From contig JAPLKU010000013.1 in NCBI GenBank assembly GCA_026387935.1, forward strand, positions 62,001-126,000: a stretch of 64,000 nucleotides of DNA, given 5' to 3'. This stretch comes from Gemmatimonadota bacterium. GTDB taxonomy: Bacteria > Gemmatimonadota > Gemmatimonadetes > Gemmatimonadales > Gemmatimonadaceae. This document shows, piece by piece, positions 1-7,808 of the stretch (positions are counted from its first letter, which is position 1; the number at the start of each line of letters is the position of its first letter). The position numbers and the translations under genes are program-made. Below the pieces are notes generated by a model that was given only the letters and a program-made list of their open reading frames with translations, made no database searches and was not told the origin of the DNA.

Positions 1-923
1 TGAGTGTGACGGCGAAGGTTGGCGACATCACGCGCACGCGTCAGTATCCCGGCGAAGCACGGAGCGGCGGCTGGGAAGTCGCCGAGCGTACGGATTTCCT
101 GGCGAAGGCCGAGCAGATCGCGACGGACGCGGTGGAGATGTGCACGGCCAAGCCACTCGGCGCGAGCGGGCTGCGCGATTTGATTCTCAGCCCGAGCCAC
201 CAGATGCTGACCATTCATGAGATCGTGGCGCACGCGACCGAGGTCGATCGCATCGTGGGCTACGAGGCCAACTATGCCGGCACGAGCTTTGTGAAGCTCA
301 GCGACATCGGCAAGCTCAAGTACGGCAGCAAGCACATGAATATCACGGCCGACAAGACTGATGATGGCATCGGCTCGGTGGGTTACGATGACGACGGTGT
401 GAAGGCGATGAAGTGGCCTCTCGTGCGCGAAGGCGTGCTCGTGGGGTTGCAGACCAATCGCGAAACGGCGCACTACGTCGGCGAGAACTTCAGCCGTGGC
501 TGCACCTTCGGGAACAGCTGGAGGGACTATCCGTTCCTCCGCATGCCCAACGTGCACCTCGAGCCTGGCCCGGCCAACTCACCCAAGCTCGCCGAGTTGA
601 TTGGCGACGTGAAGGACGGTGTGATGATTGATGGGCGTGGGAGTTATTCGATCGACCAGCAGCGGTTCAACGGTCAGTTTGGCGGCCACATTTTCTGGGA
701 GATCAAGAACGGCAAGATCACCCGTCAGTGCACCGACGTGACGTACAATGCGATCACGACAGATTTCTGGGGCAACCTTGACGGCATCACCGGCCCGGAC
801 GAGTACCAGAAGCACGGGACCGGCGGCGACGCGAAGGGTCAGCCCACGCAGACCAACTCGATTTCGCATGGAAGTCCGTATACGCTGATCCGGAAGGTGA
901 TGGTAGGGGCGGCGTTTGACTGA
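1..923 (+). CDS. tldD: TldD/PmbA-family metallopeptidase, 5' truncated by window edge
   Basis: C-terminal part of a TldD-type protein; the frame is open to the first base, so the start lies outside. About 305 residues are visible against roughly 450-540 for the family. Counting from the first in-frame GTG (base 6), the HExxxH metal site is H71-E72-H76, followed by the usual Gly/Tyr-rich core and the closing block with GQP and SHG. In TldD proteins a cysteine in the closing block (CGKGQP-type) is the third metal ligand; here that position reads D275-A-K-G-Q-P, so the cysteine is replaced. TldD works with PmbA/TldE to trim peptides, including microcin precursors. The partner is not visible; it may lie upstream. 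Family call is firm, activity is open because of the Cys to Asp change. Confidence 0.85.
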   Translation, partial: SVTAKVGDITRTRQYPGEARSGGWEVAERTDFLAKAEQIATDAVEMCTAKPLGASGLRDLILSPSHQMLTIHEIVAHATEVDRIVGYEANYAGTSFVKLSDIGKLKYGSKHMNITADKTDDGIGSVGYDDDGVKAMKWPLVREGVLVGLQTNRETAHYVGENFSRGCTFGNSWRDYPFLRMPNVHLEPGPANSPKLAELIGDVKDGVMIDGRGSYSIDQQRFNGQFGGHIFWEIKNGKITRQCTDVTYNAITTDFWGNLDGITGPDEYQKHGTGGDAKGQPTQTNSISHGSPYTLIRKVMVGAAFD

Positions 924-1055
924 GCCGATGCGGTCGCGCGATGGCGTGCGCGATGATGTGTTGACGAACTCTGGCGCGGCGGCGGTCATGCGCCGCACGG
1001 AATCTGTCGGACGCGGAAATATGTGGGCGGAGTCCTGGGGAGTTGCTTCTGCGTC

Positions 1056-1754
1056 ATGGAATCTGTGACGACCAAACCCATCCACTCCTGGAACGTCCGT
1101 ATCTGCCATTGGATCAATGTGGTCGCGTGCGGTTATCTGCTCGTGAGCGGGATCCACATCTTCCTCGACTTTCCCGAGCTGTACTGGGGGAACACCGGAT
1201 TTCGCGGTCACCCAGCGGTCTTCAAGCTTGAGCAGCTGGGAATGTCGTGGGAAATGGCCGGCTCACTCGGCGACAGGCGGTGGGGCCGGAACTACCACTT
1301 CACATTTGTCTGGGTCTTCCTGCTCAACGGCCTGATATACGTTGGCTGGAACCTGTACACCCGGCACTTCAAGAACCGGATGGTGCCGCGCCCTGACGAG
1401 CTGACTAAGGCGCACCTCGCCGTGGAGTTGCGCGAGCAGCTTCGCTGGAATTGGCATCGTGTCACGGAACCTGGTTCATATGCGACCCTGCAGAAGGTCT
1501 CATATCTCCTTCTGATTTTCGTCTATGTGCCGTTCATGATCCTGAGTGGCGTGGCGCAGTCACCGGGATTCACCACCGCGATGCCGTGGCTCCTCGACAT
1601 CTTCGGCGGCCGCCAGTCGGCGCGCACGCTGCACACCGTCGGTACGGTGTTCTTCGTCGTCTTCGTCGGCGTTCACCTGTTCGAGATCGCCGCCACGGGA
1701 TTCATCAAGCAAGTCGGCGCCATGGTCACCGGGGGAGGGAAGAAGCATGGATAG
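1056..1754 (+). CDS. Cytochrome b561/thiosulfate-reductase-type membrane cytochrome b subunit
   Basis: A protein of 232 residues with four to five hydrophobic helices. Paired histidines suited to haem b occur in the first helix (HSWNVRICHW) and in the last ones (HTVGT and GVHLFE). This is the layout of the membrane cytochrome b subunits of formate dehydrogenases, Ni-Fe hydrogenases and thiosulfate reductases. It should carry electrons between the quinone pool and the periplasmic molybdoenzyme encoded next, whose ATG lies inside the last 8 nt of this gene. I chose ATG 1056 with a GGAG about 13 nt upstream; a GTG at 1023 in frame would add 11 residues that do not look like part of the protein. 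The physiological substrate of the pair cannot be read from sequence. Confidence 0.8.
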   Translation: MESVTTKPIHSWNVRICHWINVVACGYLLVSGIHIFLDFPELYWGNTGFRGHPAVFKLEQLGMSWEMAGSLGDRRWGRNYHFTFVWVFLLNGLIYVGWNLYTRHFKNRMVPRPDELTKAHLAVELREQLRWNWHRVTEPGSYATLQKVSYLLLIFVYVPFMILSGVAQSPGFTTAMPWLLDIFGGRQSARTLHTVGTVFFVVFVGVHLFEIAATGFIKQVGAMVTGGGKKHG

Positions 1755-2520
1755 TCCGCAAGTCACGCCCGACCGGCGGATGTCGCGCCGCCAGTGGCTC
1801 GCGTCCGCACCGGCGCTCGGTGGCCTGTTGCTCACCGCCTGCTCGCGCGATCAGTTCATGCCGCCCGTCGTTCGCGGGGGCCTGATCGGCGCCGCTGATG
1901 TGCTCACGATGAGCACGAACCGACTGCTCCTCTCGAGCCAGCAGCTGGCGCGCGAGTACACGCGCGCTGACATCTCCGATCCCTTCCCAGTCTGGAACCA
2001 GCGGAATCCGAAGAACCCGGAATACCAGAAGCACGCTGCCGAAGGGTTCACGAACTATCGGGTGCCGGTCACCGGACTCGTCAACAAGCCGGTGGAACTG
2101 TCTCTCGACCAGATTCGGAGCATCCCGGCGCGCACGCAGATCACCGCGCACGTGTGCGAGCAGGGGTGGTCGGCGATCGGCGAATGGACCGGAGCGCCGC
2201 TCAAGCTGATCCTCGAGGCGGCCGGCGGCGTGAAGCCGCAAGCGCGCTACGTCGTCGTCGACACGTGGGATCGCTGGTACGAAGGGTACGACATGTTCGA
2301 GGTCGATCACGCGCAGACGATGCTCGCCTACGGGCTCAATGGAAAGGACTTGCCGCGCGGCAACGGCGAACCGCTTCGCCTGCGCGTCGAGCGGCTGTGC
2401 GGGTACAAGCAGCTCAAGTTCGTGAAGTCGATCCAGGTCGTCGACTCGATGCTCGGCATCGGCAAGGGCACCGGCGGAAGCAACTCCGACAACAATTGGC
2501 ACTGGTACGCGGGAGTGTAG
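1747..2520 (+). CDS. Sulfite-oxidase-fold molybdopterin-dependent oxidoreductase, Tat lipoprotein
   Basis: A 257-residue exported molybdoenzyme of the sulfite oxidase/YedY fold. The N-terminus has a twin-arginine motif (MSRRQWLAS, residues 12-20) and then a lipobox ending at Cys32 (LLTAC), so it is probably Tat-exported and lipid-anchored. The Mo-ligating cysteine is Cys137 in HVCEQGWSAIGEW, the signature of this fold. GGGGAGGGAAGAAGC before ATG 1747 is a strong ribosome site. The 8-nt overlap with the cytochrome b gene points to one complex: periplasmic molybdenum catalysis with electrons passed through haem b. The MsrP (methionine sulfoxide reductase) or sulfite oxidase roles are both conceivable; no partner gene settles this. 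Confidence 0.85.
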   Translation: MDSPQVTPDRRMSRRQWLASAPALGGLLLTACSRDQFMPPVVRGGLIGAADVLTMSTNRLLLSSQQLAREYTRADISDPFPVWNQRNPKNPEYQKHAAEGFTNYRVPVTGLVNKPVELSLDQIRSIPARTQITAHVCEQGWSAIGEWTGAPLKLILEAAGGVKPQARYVVVDTWDRWYEGYDMFEVDHAQTMLAYGLNGKDLPRGNGEPLRLRVERLCGYKQLKFVKSIQVVDSMLGIGKGTGGSNSDNNWHWYAGV

Positions 2521-2524
2521 CCCA

Positions 2525-2552
2525 GGGCGCCGGCGCGCCGGTGCTTGCGCCC
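2525..2552 (+). terminator. GC-rich hairpin after the molybdoenzyme gene
   Basis: GGGCGC (2525-2530) pairs with GCGCCC (2547-2552), and the perfect palindrome CCGGCGCGCCGG (2530-2541) lies between them. There is no T-run after it, so it is only a possible terminator. The rest of the 233-base gap up to the amidase gene holds no ORF with support. Confidence 0.3.
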
Positions 2553-2753
2553 AGGCGCGCGTACACAAGGTAGGTCGCGCCGTAGCGGTTGCAGTCGCCA
2601 GATATTGGCGGTTATCGCGCACTTGAATCCTCCGGTTCATTCGGCGCTGTTCCGCCCACGCGATAGCGCCGAGACCACGGCGGTGGCCGCCGCGCGTGCG
2701 CCGCTGCAGATTCTACGCGAGCCTCGCCGTACCAAATCCTGGGAGAAGACACC

Positions 2754-4721
2754 ATGTCCCTGCACAACGAGCATGACCTGCTCGACATCGCGCAGATCGA
2801 AGCCGAGCGCGCGGCCGACCAGATGGGCCTCGTCAATGAGGTCGACCGTCGCGACTTCATCTTCACTTCTATAGTTGCAGCCGCTGCGACGACTTTCGGC
2901 TTCGGCGCGAAGGCCCTCGCGCAGGGCGGTGCAGGCGGGGCTCCCGGTGGAGGGGGCGGACGCGGCGCGCCGGGACAGGCCCCGGTCGAACCGCCAGTTC
3001 CGCTCGACAACATGGAAGCCGTCTCGTGGACCTTTCAGCCCTACCCGGGCGGAACGGGCGCCCTGCTCGAAAAGACCTATCGCGAAAAAGGGCCCGCCGC
3101 ATTCGCGCGCCAGAAGTTCGCGTGGGGCGCAACGGGTGCGCCCGGCACGTTCAAGCTCGCTCCGTTCACGGGTACGCTTCCCGCGACGGACGAGGAGATT
3201 GCATTCCTGCCGGTGCACCGCCTCGCCGCCGCCATCAAGGCCGGCAAGCTGACGTCGGTGCGCATCACGAAGATTTACCTCGAGCGGCTCAAGCGTCTCA
3301 ACCCGACGCTGTTCTGCGCCGTGACGATCATGGAAGACCAGGGCCTTGCTGACGCCGCGAAGATGGACGCGGAGCTCAAGGCCGGGAAATATCGCGGCCC
3401 GCTGCACGGCATTCCGTGGGGCGTGAAGGACCTCTTCGCGGTCAAGGGCACGCCGACCACCTGGGGCGCTGCCGACTTCGAAAAGCGTGAGTTCGACTTC
3501 GATTCCGAAGTCGTCGTGCGCATTCGTGAAGCAGGCGGCGTGCTCATCGCCAAGCTGTCCACCGGACAGTTCGCGCAGGGCGGCAACTGGTTCCGCGGCG
3601 CCACCAAGAATCCGTGGAACATCACGCAGGGCTCCGGCGGTTCGTCTGCCGGCCCAGGCTCAGCGACTGGCGGCGGCTGCGTGGCATTTGGCATCGGCAC
3701 CGAAACGAATGGATCTATCGTTGGCCCCGCGAGCACGTGCGGCATCAACGCGCTCCGCCCGACCTTCGGCCGCGTGAGCCGCTACGGCGGCATGGTTCTG
3801 GCCTGGTCGCAGGATCGCGTCGGCCCGCTCACGCGCAGCTCCGAAGATGCGGCCCTCGTCTTCAACGTGATCCATGGCGCCGACGAAAAAGACCCGGGCA
3901 GCATCACGATGCCCTTCCATTTCAATTCCAACATCGACCTCGCTGGGGTTCGCATCGGCCTGCGTCGTCCCCCCGCCAATCAAACCACACCGGACGCAAA
4001 CCTCGAGCTCTTCGCAATCAAGCTGAAATCGCTCGGCGCGAAGCTCACGGACCTTGGTCCTCCGCCGACAGTCTCTGGCGCACGTGACGGCATCGTCGAA
4101 GAATCAGCCGCCGCGTTCGACTCCTACGTGCAGTTCAAGGCGAAAGAATTGAACATGGATATGACTGCCGTGCTCGCCGCGTACGGCCGCGGCGGCGGTG
4201 GTGGTGGTCGCGGTGGAAGAGGTGGTGCGCCTGACACGAGCGCGGCGGGTCGCGCAGCCGCGGCAGCGCCACAGCCCCCGGCGAACACCGGACAACTCAA
4301 TCGCTGGGTGCCCGGTCGTATACCAACGGCGATGGACTTCATTCAGGCGCAGCGCCGCCGGCAGATGTTGATCACCGCGTGGCAGACGTACCTCAAGGAC
4401 ACCGACGTCTACATTGGCGCAGCGGATACCGGAGCCCACGCGGCAACTGGACATCCTGTCACCGTCGTGCCGATCGCATTCGGGATTCGTCCCGCCGGTG
4501 GTCGCGGCGGCGGTCCTGGCGGACCCCCAGGGGCTGGCGGTCGCGGTGCAGATTCGGCGGCAGCAGCTGCTGCCGCGGCCGCGGCGGCGGTGCCGCAGAA
4601 TCCGCAGCCCATCTGCGCACAGATCGCTGGCAATCTCTACCTCGACGACGTGATTCTCTCAGTGGCGCACAAGTACCAGGCCAACACGGCGTGGCATCTG
4701 GAGCGGCCGAAGCTGGGGTAG
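2754..4721 (+). CDS. Exported amidase-signature family enzyme with Gly-rich inserts
   Basis: A 655-residue member of the amidase signature family (GatA-like fold). The Ser-cisSer-Lys triad is visible: Lys225 in GIPWGVKDLF, cis-Ser297 in GSGGSSAG, and nucleophile Ser321 in GTETNGSIVGPAS. The first 57 residues hold an internal signal-like stretch preceded by RRDF (residues 32-35), suggesting Tat export, then AQ at a plausible cleavage site. The body is interrupted by Gly/Arg-rich runs near residues 58-75, 478-492 and 582-615, the last ending in a poly-Ala run. These are low-complexity inserts not found in GatA itself. GGGAGAAG before ATG 2754 supports the start. Substrate unknown; amide or peptide-amide hydrolysis outside the cytoplasm is the best guess. 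It is not the tRNA amidotransferase subunit. Confidence 0.85.
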   Translation: MSLHNEHDLLDIAQIEAERAADQMGLVNEVDRRDFIFTSIVAAAATTFGFGAKALAQGGAGGAPGGGGGRGAPGQAPVEPPVPLDNMEAVSWTFQPYPGGTGALLEKTYREKGPAAFARQKFAWGATGAPGTFKLAPFTGTLPATDEEIAFLPVHRLAAAIKAGKLTSVRITKIYLERLKRLNPTLFCAVTIMEDQGLADAAKMDAELKAGKYRGPLHGIPWGVKDLFAVKGTPTTWGAADFEKREFDFDSEVVVRIREAGGVLIAKLSTGQFAQGGNWFRGATKNPWNITQGSGGSSAGPGSATGGGCVAFGIGTETNGSIVGPASTCGINALRPTFGRVSRYGGMVLAWSQDRVGPLTRSSEDAALVFNVIHGADEKDPGSITMPFHFNSNIDLAGVRIGLRRPPANQTTPDANLELFAIKLKSLGAKLTDLGPPPTVSGARDGIVEESAAAFDSYVQFKAKELNMDMTAVLAAYGRGGGGGGRGGRGGAPDTSAAGRAAAAAPQPPANTGQLNRWVPGRIPTAMDFIQAQRRRQMLITAWQTYLKDTDVYIGAADTGAHAATGHPVTVVPIAFGIRPAGGRGGGPGGPPGAGGRGADSAAAAAAAAAAAVPQNPQPICAQIAGNLYLDDVILSVAHKYQANTAWHLERPKLG

Positions 4722-4748
4722 ATCGTCAGGATCGCTGGCTGGAAACAC

Positions 4749-4781
4749 AAAACCCGCGGGCCGACTGGCTCCGCGGGTTTT
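4749..4781 (+). terminator. Rho-independent terminator after the amidase gene
   Basis: AAAACCCGCGG (4749-4759) pairs perfectly with CCGCGGGTTTT (4771-4781) around an 11-base loop, with the stem running into T residues. It begins 28 bases after the amidase stop codon. Confidence 0.85.
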
Positions 4782-5115
4782 GCGTTGCCGGCTGAAGCCG
4801 GCCAAATACTTCGCAAGTACCTGTAGAGTATCGTGACCAGCTGGCCGATTCAAATGCCGGTGTTGAGGGCGTGCCCGAAGTGGGATTCGGCTCGGAGAGG
4901 AGCGAACGCATCCGCCGAAGAGCGACGGCTCCGGTACGCGGCGCTCACGTGGGTGCGACGAACGCGGAAGCGTTCTGGTTATCTGGCGCCGATAGCCGCA
5001 CGGCTTCAAAACTCTGGCTAACCGCCTACATCTGGCCATTCGGCGGCGTAACATTAAGTTGGATTGGAGCCGTCAGTAGCTCCTCCCAGTTCCCATCGTT
5101 CCCGACCAACAGCCT
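4782..5115. other. Intergenic stretch of 334 bases, no supported gene
   Basis: Between the amidase terminator and the DUF305 gene. Short frames exist on both strands but none has a ribosome site or a protein that looks real. A small inverted repeat TACTT-CGC-AAGTA is seen near 4806-4818. The promoter for the DUF305/LVIVD genes must lie here or just upstream of 5116, but I see no convincing -35/-10 pair. Confidence 0.5.
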
Positions 5116-5763
5116 GTGTACATACGATCAATCCGCGGACTAACCGCCGCGCTCCTCGCGGGCTTGGCGCTCGCCGCCTGCGCCGGTGACAAGAAAGTCG
5201 AAGCATCGGCCACCGCTGTCGGTACCGACACGCACGACATGTCCAAGATGGACATGAACAGCATGCTCCCCGCCGCCGTCATCCCCAAGGGAGCCATCTA
5301 CACGGTCGCCGACGTCCACTTCATGCAGGGCATGATCGCCCATCACGCGCAAGCCATCTTCATGTCGCGGCTCGCAGTCAAGCATGGTGCAAACGCGCGT
5401 CTCCAGAAGTTCGCCAACAAGATCGACCAGTCGCAGACGACCGAAATCCTGCTCATGCAGCAGTGGCTCGCTCGAAATGGTCAGGTGGTGCCGGATACGT
5501 CGTCATATCACACGGTCATGATGTCCGGCATGCTTTCGGCTGAGCAGATCAAACAACTCGAGAGCTCGAACGGCGCCGATTTCGACAAGAACTTCCTCGT
5601 CATGATGATTCAGCACCACGAAGGCGCACTGCAGATGGTGAAGGATCTCTTCGCCGCACCGCTCTCCGCGCAGGACGTGGACGTCTCCGTCTTCGCCAAT
5701 GATGTCGTCACAGTGCAGACCGCCGAGATTGGCACGATGCGCCAGATGCTCGGCCCCCAGTAG
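5116..5763 (+). CDS. DUF305 lipoprotein, probable periplasmic metal-binding protein
   Basis: A 215-residue protein with a lipoprotein signal (LAAC, Cys near residue 21) and a full DUF305 domain. The two typical motifs are present: MQGMIAHHAQAI at about 74-85 and MMIQHHEGALQM at about 163-174. His and Met are plentiful, including a Met-rich linker (DTHDMSKMDMNSM). Some DUF305 proteins, such as cyanobacterial CopM, bind copper in the periplasm, and the His/Met content fits that, but the metal is inference here. The start is GTG 5116, the only sensible start before the signal peptide; no clear ribosome site precedes it. It sits 73 bases before the LVIVD-repeat gene and the two are probably one functional pair. 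Confidence 0.85.
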   Translation: MYIRSIRGLTAALLAGLALAACAGDKKVEASATAVGTDTHDMSKMDMNSMLPAAVIPKGAIYTVADVHFMQGMIAHHAQAIFMSRLAVKHGANARLQKFANKIDQSQTTEILLMQQWLARNGQVVPDTSSYHTVMMSGMLSAEQIKQLESSNGADFDKNFLVMMIQHHEGALQMVKDLFAAPLSAQDVDVSVFANDVVTVQTAEIGTMRQMLGPQ

Positions 5764-5820
5764 TACCAGGACCCGTACCAACACCCGTACCAACACCAGT
5801 ACCAGGACAAGTACCCTCCC
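5763..5820 (+). repeat. 12-bp tandem repeat, four full copies plus part
   Basis: Units begin GTACC and follow one another at 5763, 5775, 5787 and 5799 with a partial fifth at 5811 (GTACCAGGACCC, GTACCAACACCC and variants). The array starts on the last base of the DUF305 stop codon and ends just before the ribosome site of the LVIVD gene, so it fills the whole spacer between the two. Confidence 0.9.
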
Positions 5821-5836
5821 AATGGAGCTCCATCCG

Positions 5837-7702
5837 ATGGCACATGTTCGTAAGATGATCAAACTGATCACGATGGCCGCGTCGCTCACGCTTGTTGTTG
5901 GAGCGGCCGCGCTGCAGGCGCAGACCTACCCGAAGGGCGGCGATCCGCGCGACGGGCTCGCCGGCGGCCGCCTCGACGCCGCGACTGCCGCGAAGGGAAT
6001 GAAGCTCGTCTCCTTCACGCCGAAGGCCGCCGAGTTCGACACGGCACGTGGTCTGACGTTCGCGAACTCCGACCTCGCATTCGGCAACAGTAAGTATGTC
6101 TACCAGGGCAACTTTGCTGGCTTCACCATCTGGGATGTGAGCAACGCAGGCAAGCCGGTGAAGATGTCGGCCATCTCGTGCATTACGTCGCAGGGCGATC
6201 CGTCGATCATCGGCAACCTGCTCTTCGTTTCCGCCGAAGGCGGCGGCAACCGCAAGGACTGCGGCAAGGGTGGCGTCCAGGATCCGAAGGATCACATGGC
6301 CGGCGTGCGCATCTTCGACGTGAAGGATCCGTCGAAGCCGAAACTCGTCAAGAATGTCGAGACCTGCAAAGGCTCGCACACGCACACGATCGTTCCCGAC
6401 CCGAAGAACAAGGGCGTTCTCTTCATCTACGTCTCGGGCAGTGGCCAGGCGCGCGCTGAGAACGATCTCCCGGGTTGCAAGTCGAACGACGACGCAGCAG
6501 ACACGACAAACGCGATGTTCCGCCTCGACATCATTCGTGTTGAAATCGCGCATCCCGAGAAGGCCGAAGTCGTCGGCGGTGCCCGCATCTTCACTGGGCT
6601 CGGCGCCGCGCCGACAGCCCTGAGCCGTCCGGCTCGTGGTGGCGGCGGACGTGGACGCGGTGGACGTGGCGGTGACTCGACGGCCGCGCCGGTAGCGCCA
6701 CCGGCGCCGACCGGCCCGCGCAACTGTCACGATGTCACGGCATATCCCGCAAAGGGTCTGCTCGCCGGCGCCTGCGGCAGCTACGGCATCCTTGTGGATA
6801 TTTCAAACCCGATCAAGCCCGTGCGTCTCGACGCCGTGGCCGACACGAACTTCTCGCTCTGGCACACGGCCGTGTTCAGCGACGACGGCACGAAGATCGT
6901 CTTCACCGACGAGTGGGGCGGCGGCACGTCGCCGATGTGTCAGGCCAACAGCCAGCTGGAGATGGGCGGCAACACGACGCTAACCATCACGAAGGACAAG
7001 AAGATGGTGCAGGGCGCGTACTTCAAGATTCCCACGAAACAGACGGCGCAGGAAAACTGTGTGTCGCACAACGGCGGTGTGATTCCGATTCCAGGGCGCG
7101 ACGTCATGGCCCAGGGTTGGTATCAGGGCGGCGTGGACATCATTGACTTCACGGATGCCAACAAGCCGTACGAAATCGGTTTCTTCGATCGCGGCCCGAT
7201 CGACCCGCCGCCGCAAGGCGCAGACATCCCCGTCGCCGCAGCGGCAGGCGGCGGCGGACGCGGTGGTCGCGGCACGGTTGGTGGCTCGTGGGGCGCGTAC
7301 TACTGGAACGGGTACGTGTTCTCGTCGGAAATTGACCGTGGCTTCGACATCTTCGAGCTGCAGCCCACCGACAAGCTCTCGGCGAACGAAATCGCCGCCG
7401 CGAAGCTCGTGAAGATGACGCAGTACAATCCGCAGAGTCAGCCGGTGTTGTCGTGGCCGGCGGCATTTCCGGTTGTGCGCTCGTACCTCGACCAGCTCGT
7501 ACGCGACAACGGCCTCGATGCCAGCCGTACCAGCGCGATCGACAAGGTGCTTACGGCAGCAGAGGCGCAAGCCTCGGGTCGTGCCAAGGCGCTGAACGCG
7601 CTCGCCGGCGAAGTGGACAAGGATGCAGCGGGCGCCAAGGATGGCCCGCGCGTGAAGAAGATGTCCGAGGAGATTCGGCGTCTGGCCAAGGTGTCCAAGT
7701 AA
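5837..7702 (+). CDS. Exported LVIVD-repeat beta-propeller-like protein
   Basis: A 621-residue protein with an N-terminal signal peptide (residues 1-30, ending LQAQ). At least four LVIVD-type repeats are visible: TIWDVSNAGKPV, VRIFDVKDPSKPK, LVDISNPIKPV and VDIIDFTDANKPY, each followed by beta-rich sequence. This pattern forms propeller-like extracellular or periplasmic domains of unknown role. Two Gly/Arg-rich inserts break the fold (nt 6633-6675 and 7246-7290). Several single cysteines (SCITS, KDCGK, TCKGS, NCHD, ACGSY) could form disulfides. ATG 5837 has GGAG 9 bases upstream; an in-frame ATG at 5822 is less well placed. Linked to the upstream DUF305 gene. No enzymatic motif was seen. Confidence 0.8.
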   Translation: MAHVRKMIKLITMAASLTLVVGAAALQAQTYPKGGDPRDGLAGGRLDAATAAKGMKLVSFTPKAAEFDTARGLTFANSDLAFGNSKYVYQGNFAGFTIWDVSNAGKPVKMSAISCITSQGDPSIIGNLLFVSAEGGGNRKDCGKGGVQDPKDHMAGVRIFDVKDPSKPKLVKNVETCKGSHTHTIVPDPKNKGVLFIYVSGSGQARAENDLPGCKSNDDAADTTNAMFRLDIIRVEIAHPEKAEVVGGARIFTGLGAAPTALSRPARGGGGRGRGGRGGDSTAAPVAPPAPTGPRNCHDVTAYPAKGLLAGACGSYGILVDISNPIKPVRLDAVADTNFSLWHTAVFSDDGTKIVFTDEWGGGTSPMCQANSQLEMGGNTTLTITKDKKMVQGAYFKIPTKQTAQENCVSHNGGVIPIPGRDVMAQGWYQGGVDIIDFTDANKPYEIGFFDRGPIDPPPQGADIPVAAAAGGGGRGGRGTVGGSWGAYYWNGYVFSSEIDRGFDIFELQPTDKLSANEIAAAKLVKMTQYNPQSQPVLSWPAAFPVVRSYLDQLVRDNGLDASRTSAIDKVLTAAEAQASGRAKALNALAGEVDKDAAGAKDGPRVKKMSEEIRRLAKVSK

Positions 7703-7733
7703 GCACCACGGCACTGTAGGGAAGAAGGCCGGG

Positions 7734-7760
7734 AGCCCACACCAGATGGTGTGGGCTTTT
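7734..7760 (+). terminator. Rho-independent terminator after the LVIVD gene
   Basis: AGCCCACACC (7734-7743), loop AGAT, GGTGTGGGCT (7748-7757), then TTT and further T-rich sequence: a perfect 10-bp stem, 32 bases after the stop codon. Confidence 0.9.
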
Positions 7761-7808
7761 GGTTTTCTGCATACTTCCCCCGTCTCCCTCGCCTCAACGG
7801 TCAAATAC

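Noticed and set aside
4833-5143. Two overlapping plus-strand frames of 62 and 90 codons in the gap before the DUF305 gene
   Set aside because: No ribosome site, no resemblance to known proteins, and one runs into the DUF305 signal peptide in another frame.
5763-5820. Possible CRISPR array
   Set aside because: Units are 12 bp and follow each other directly without spacers; no cas genes in the window.
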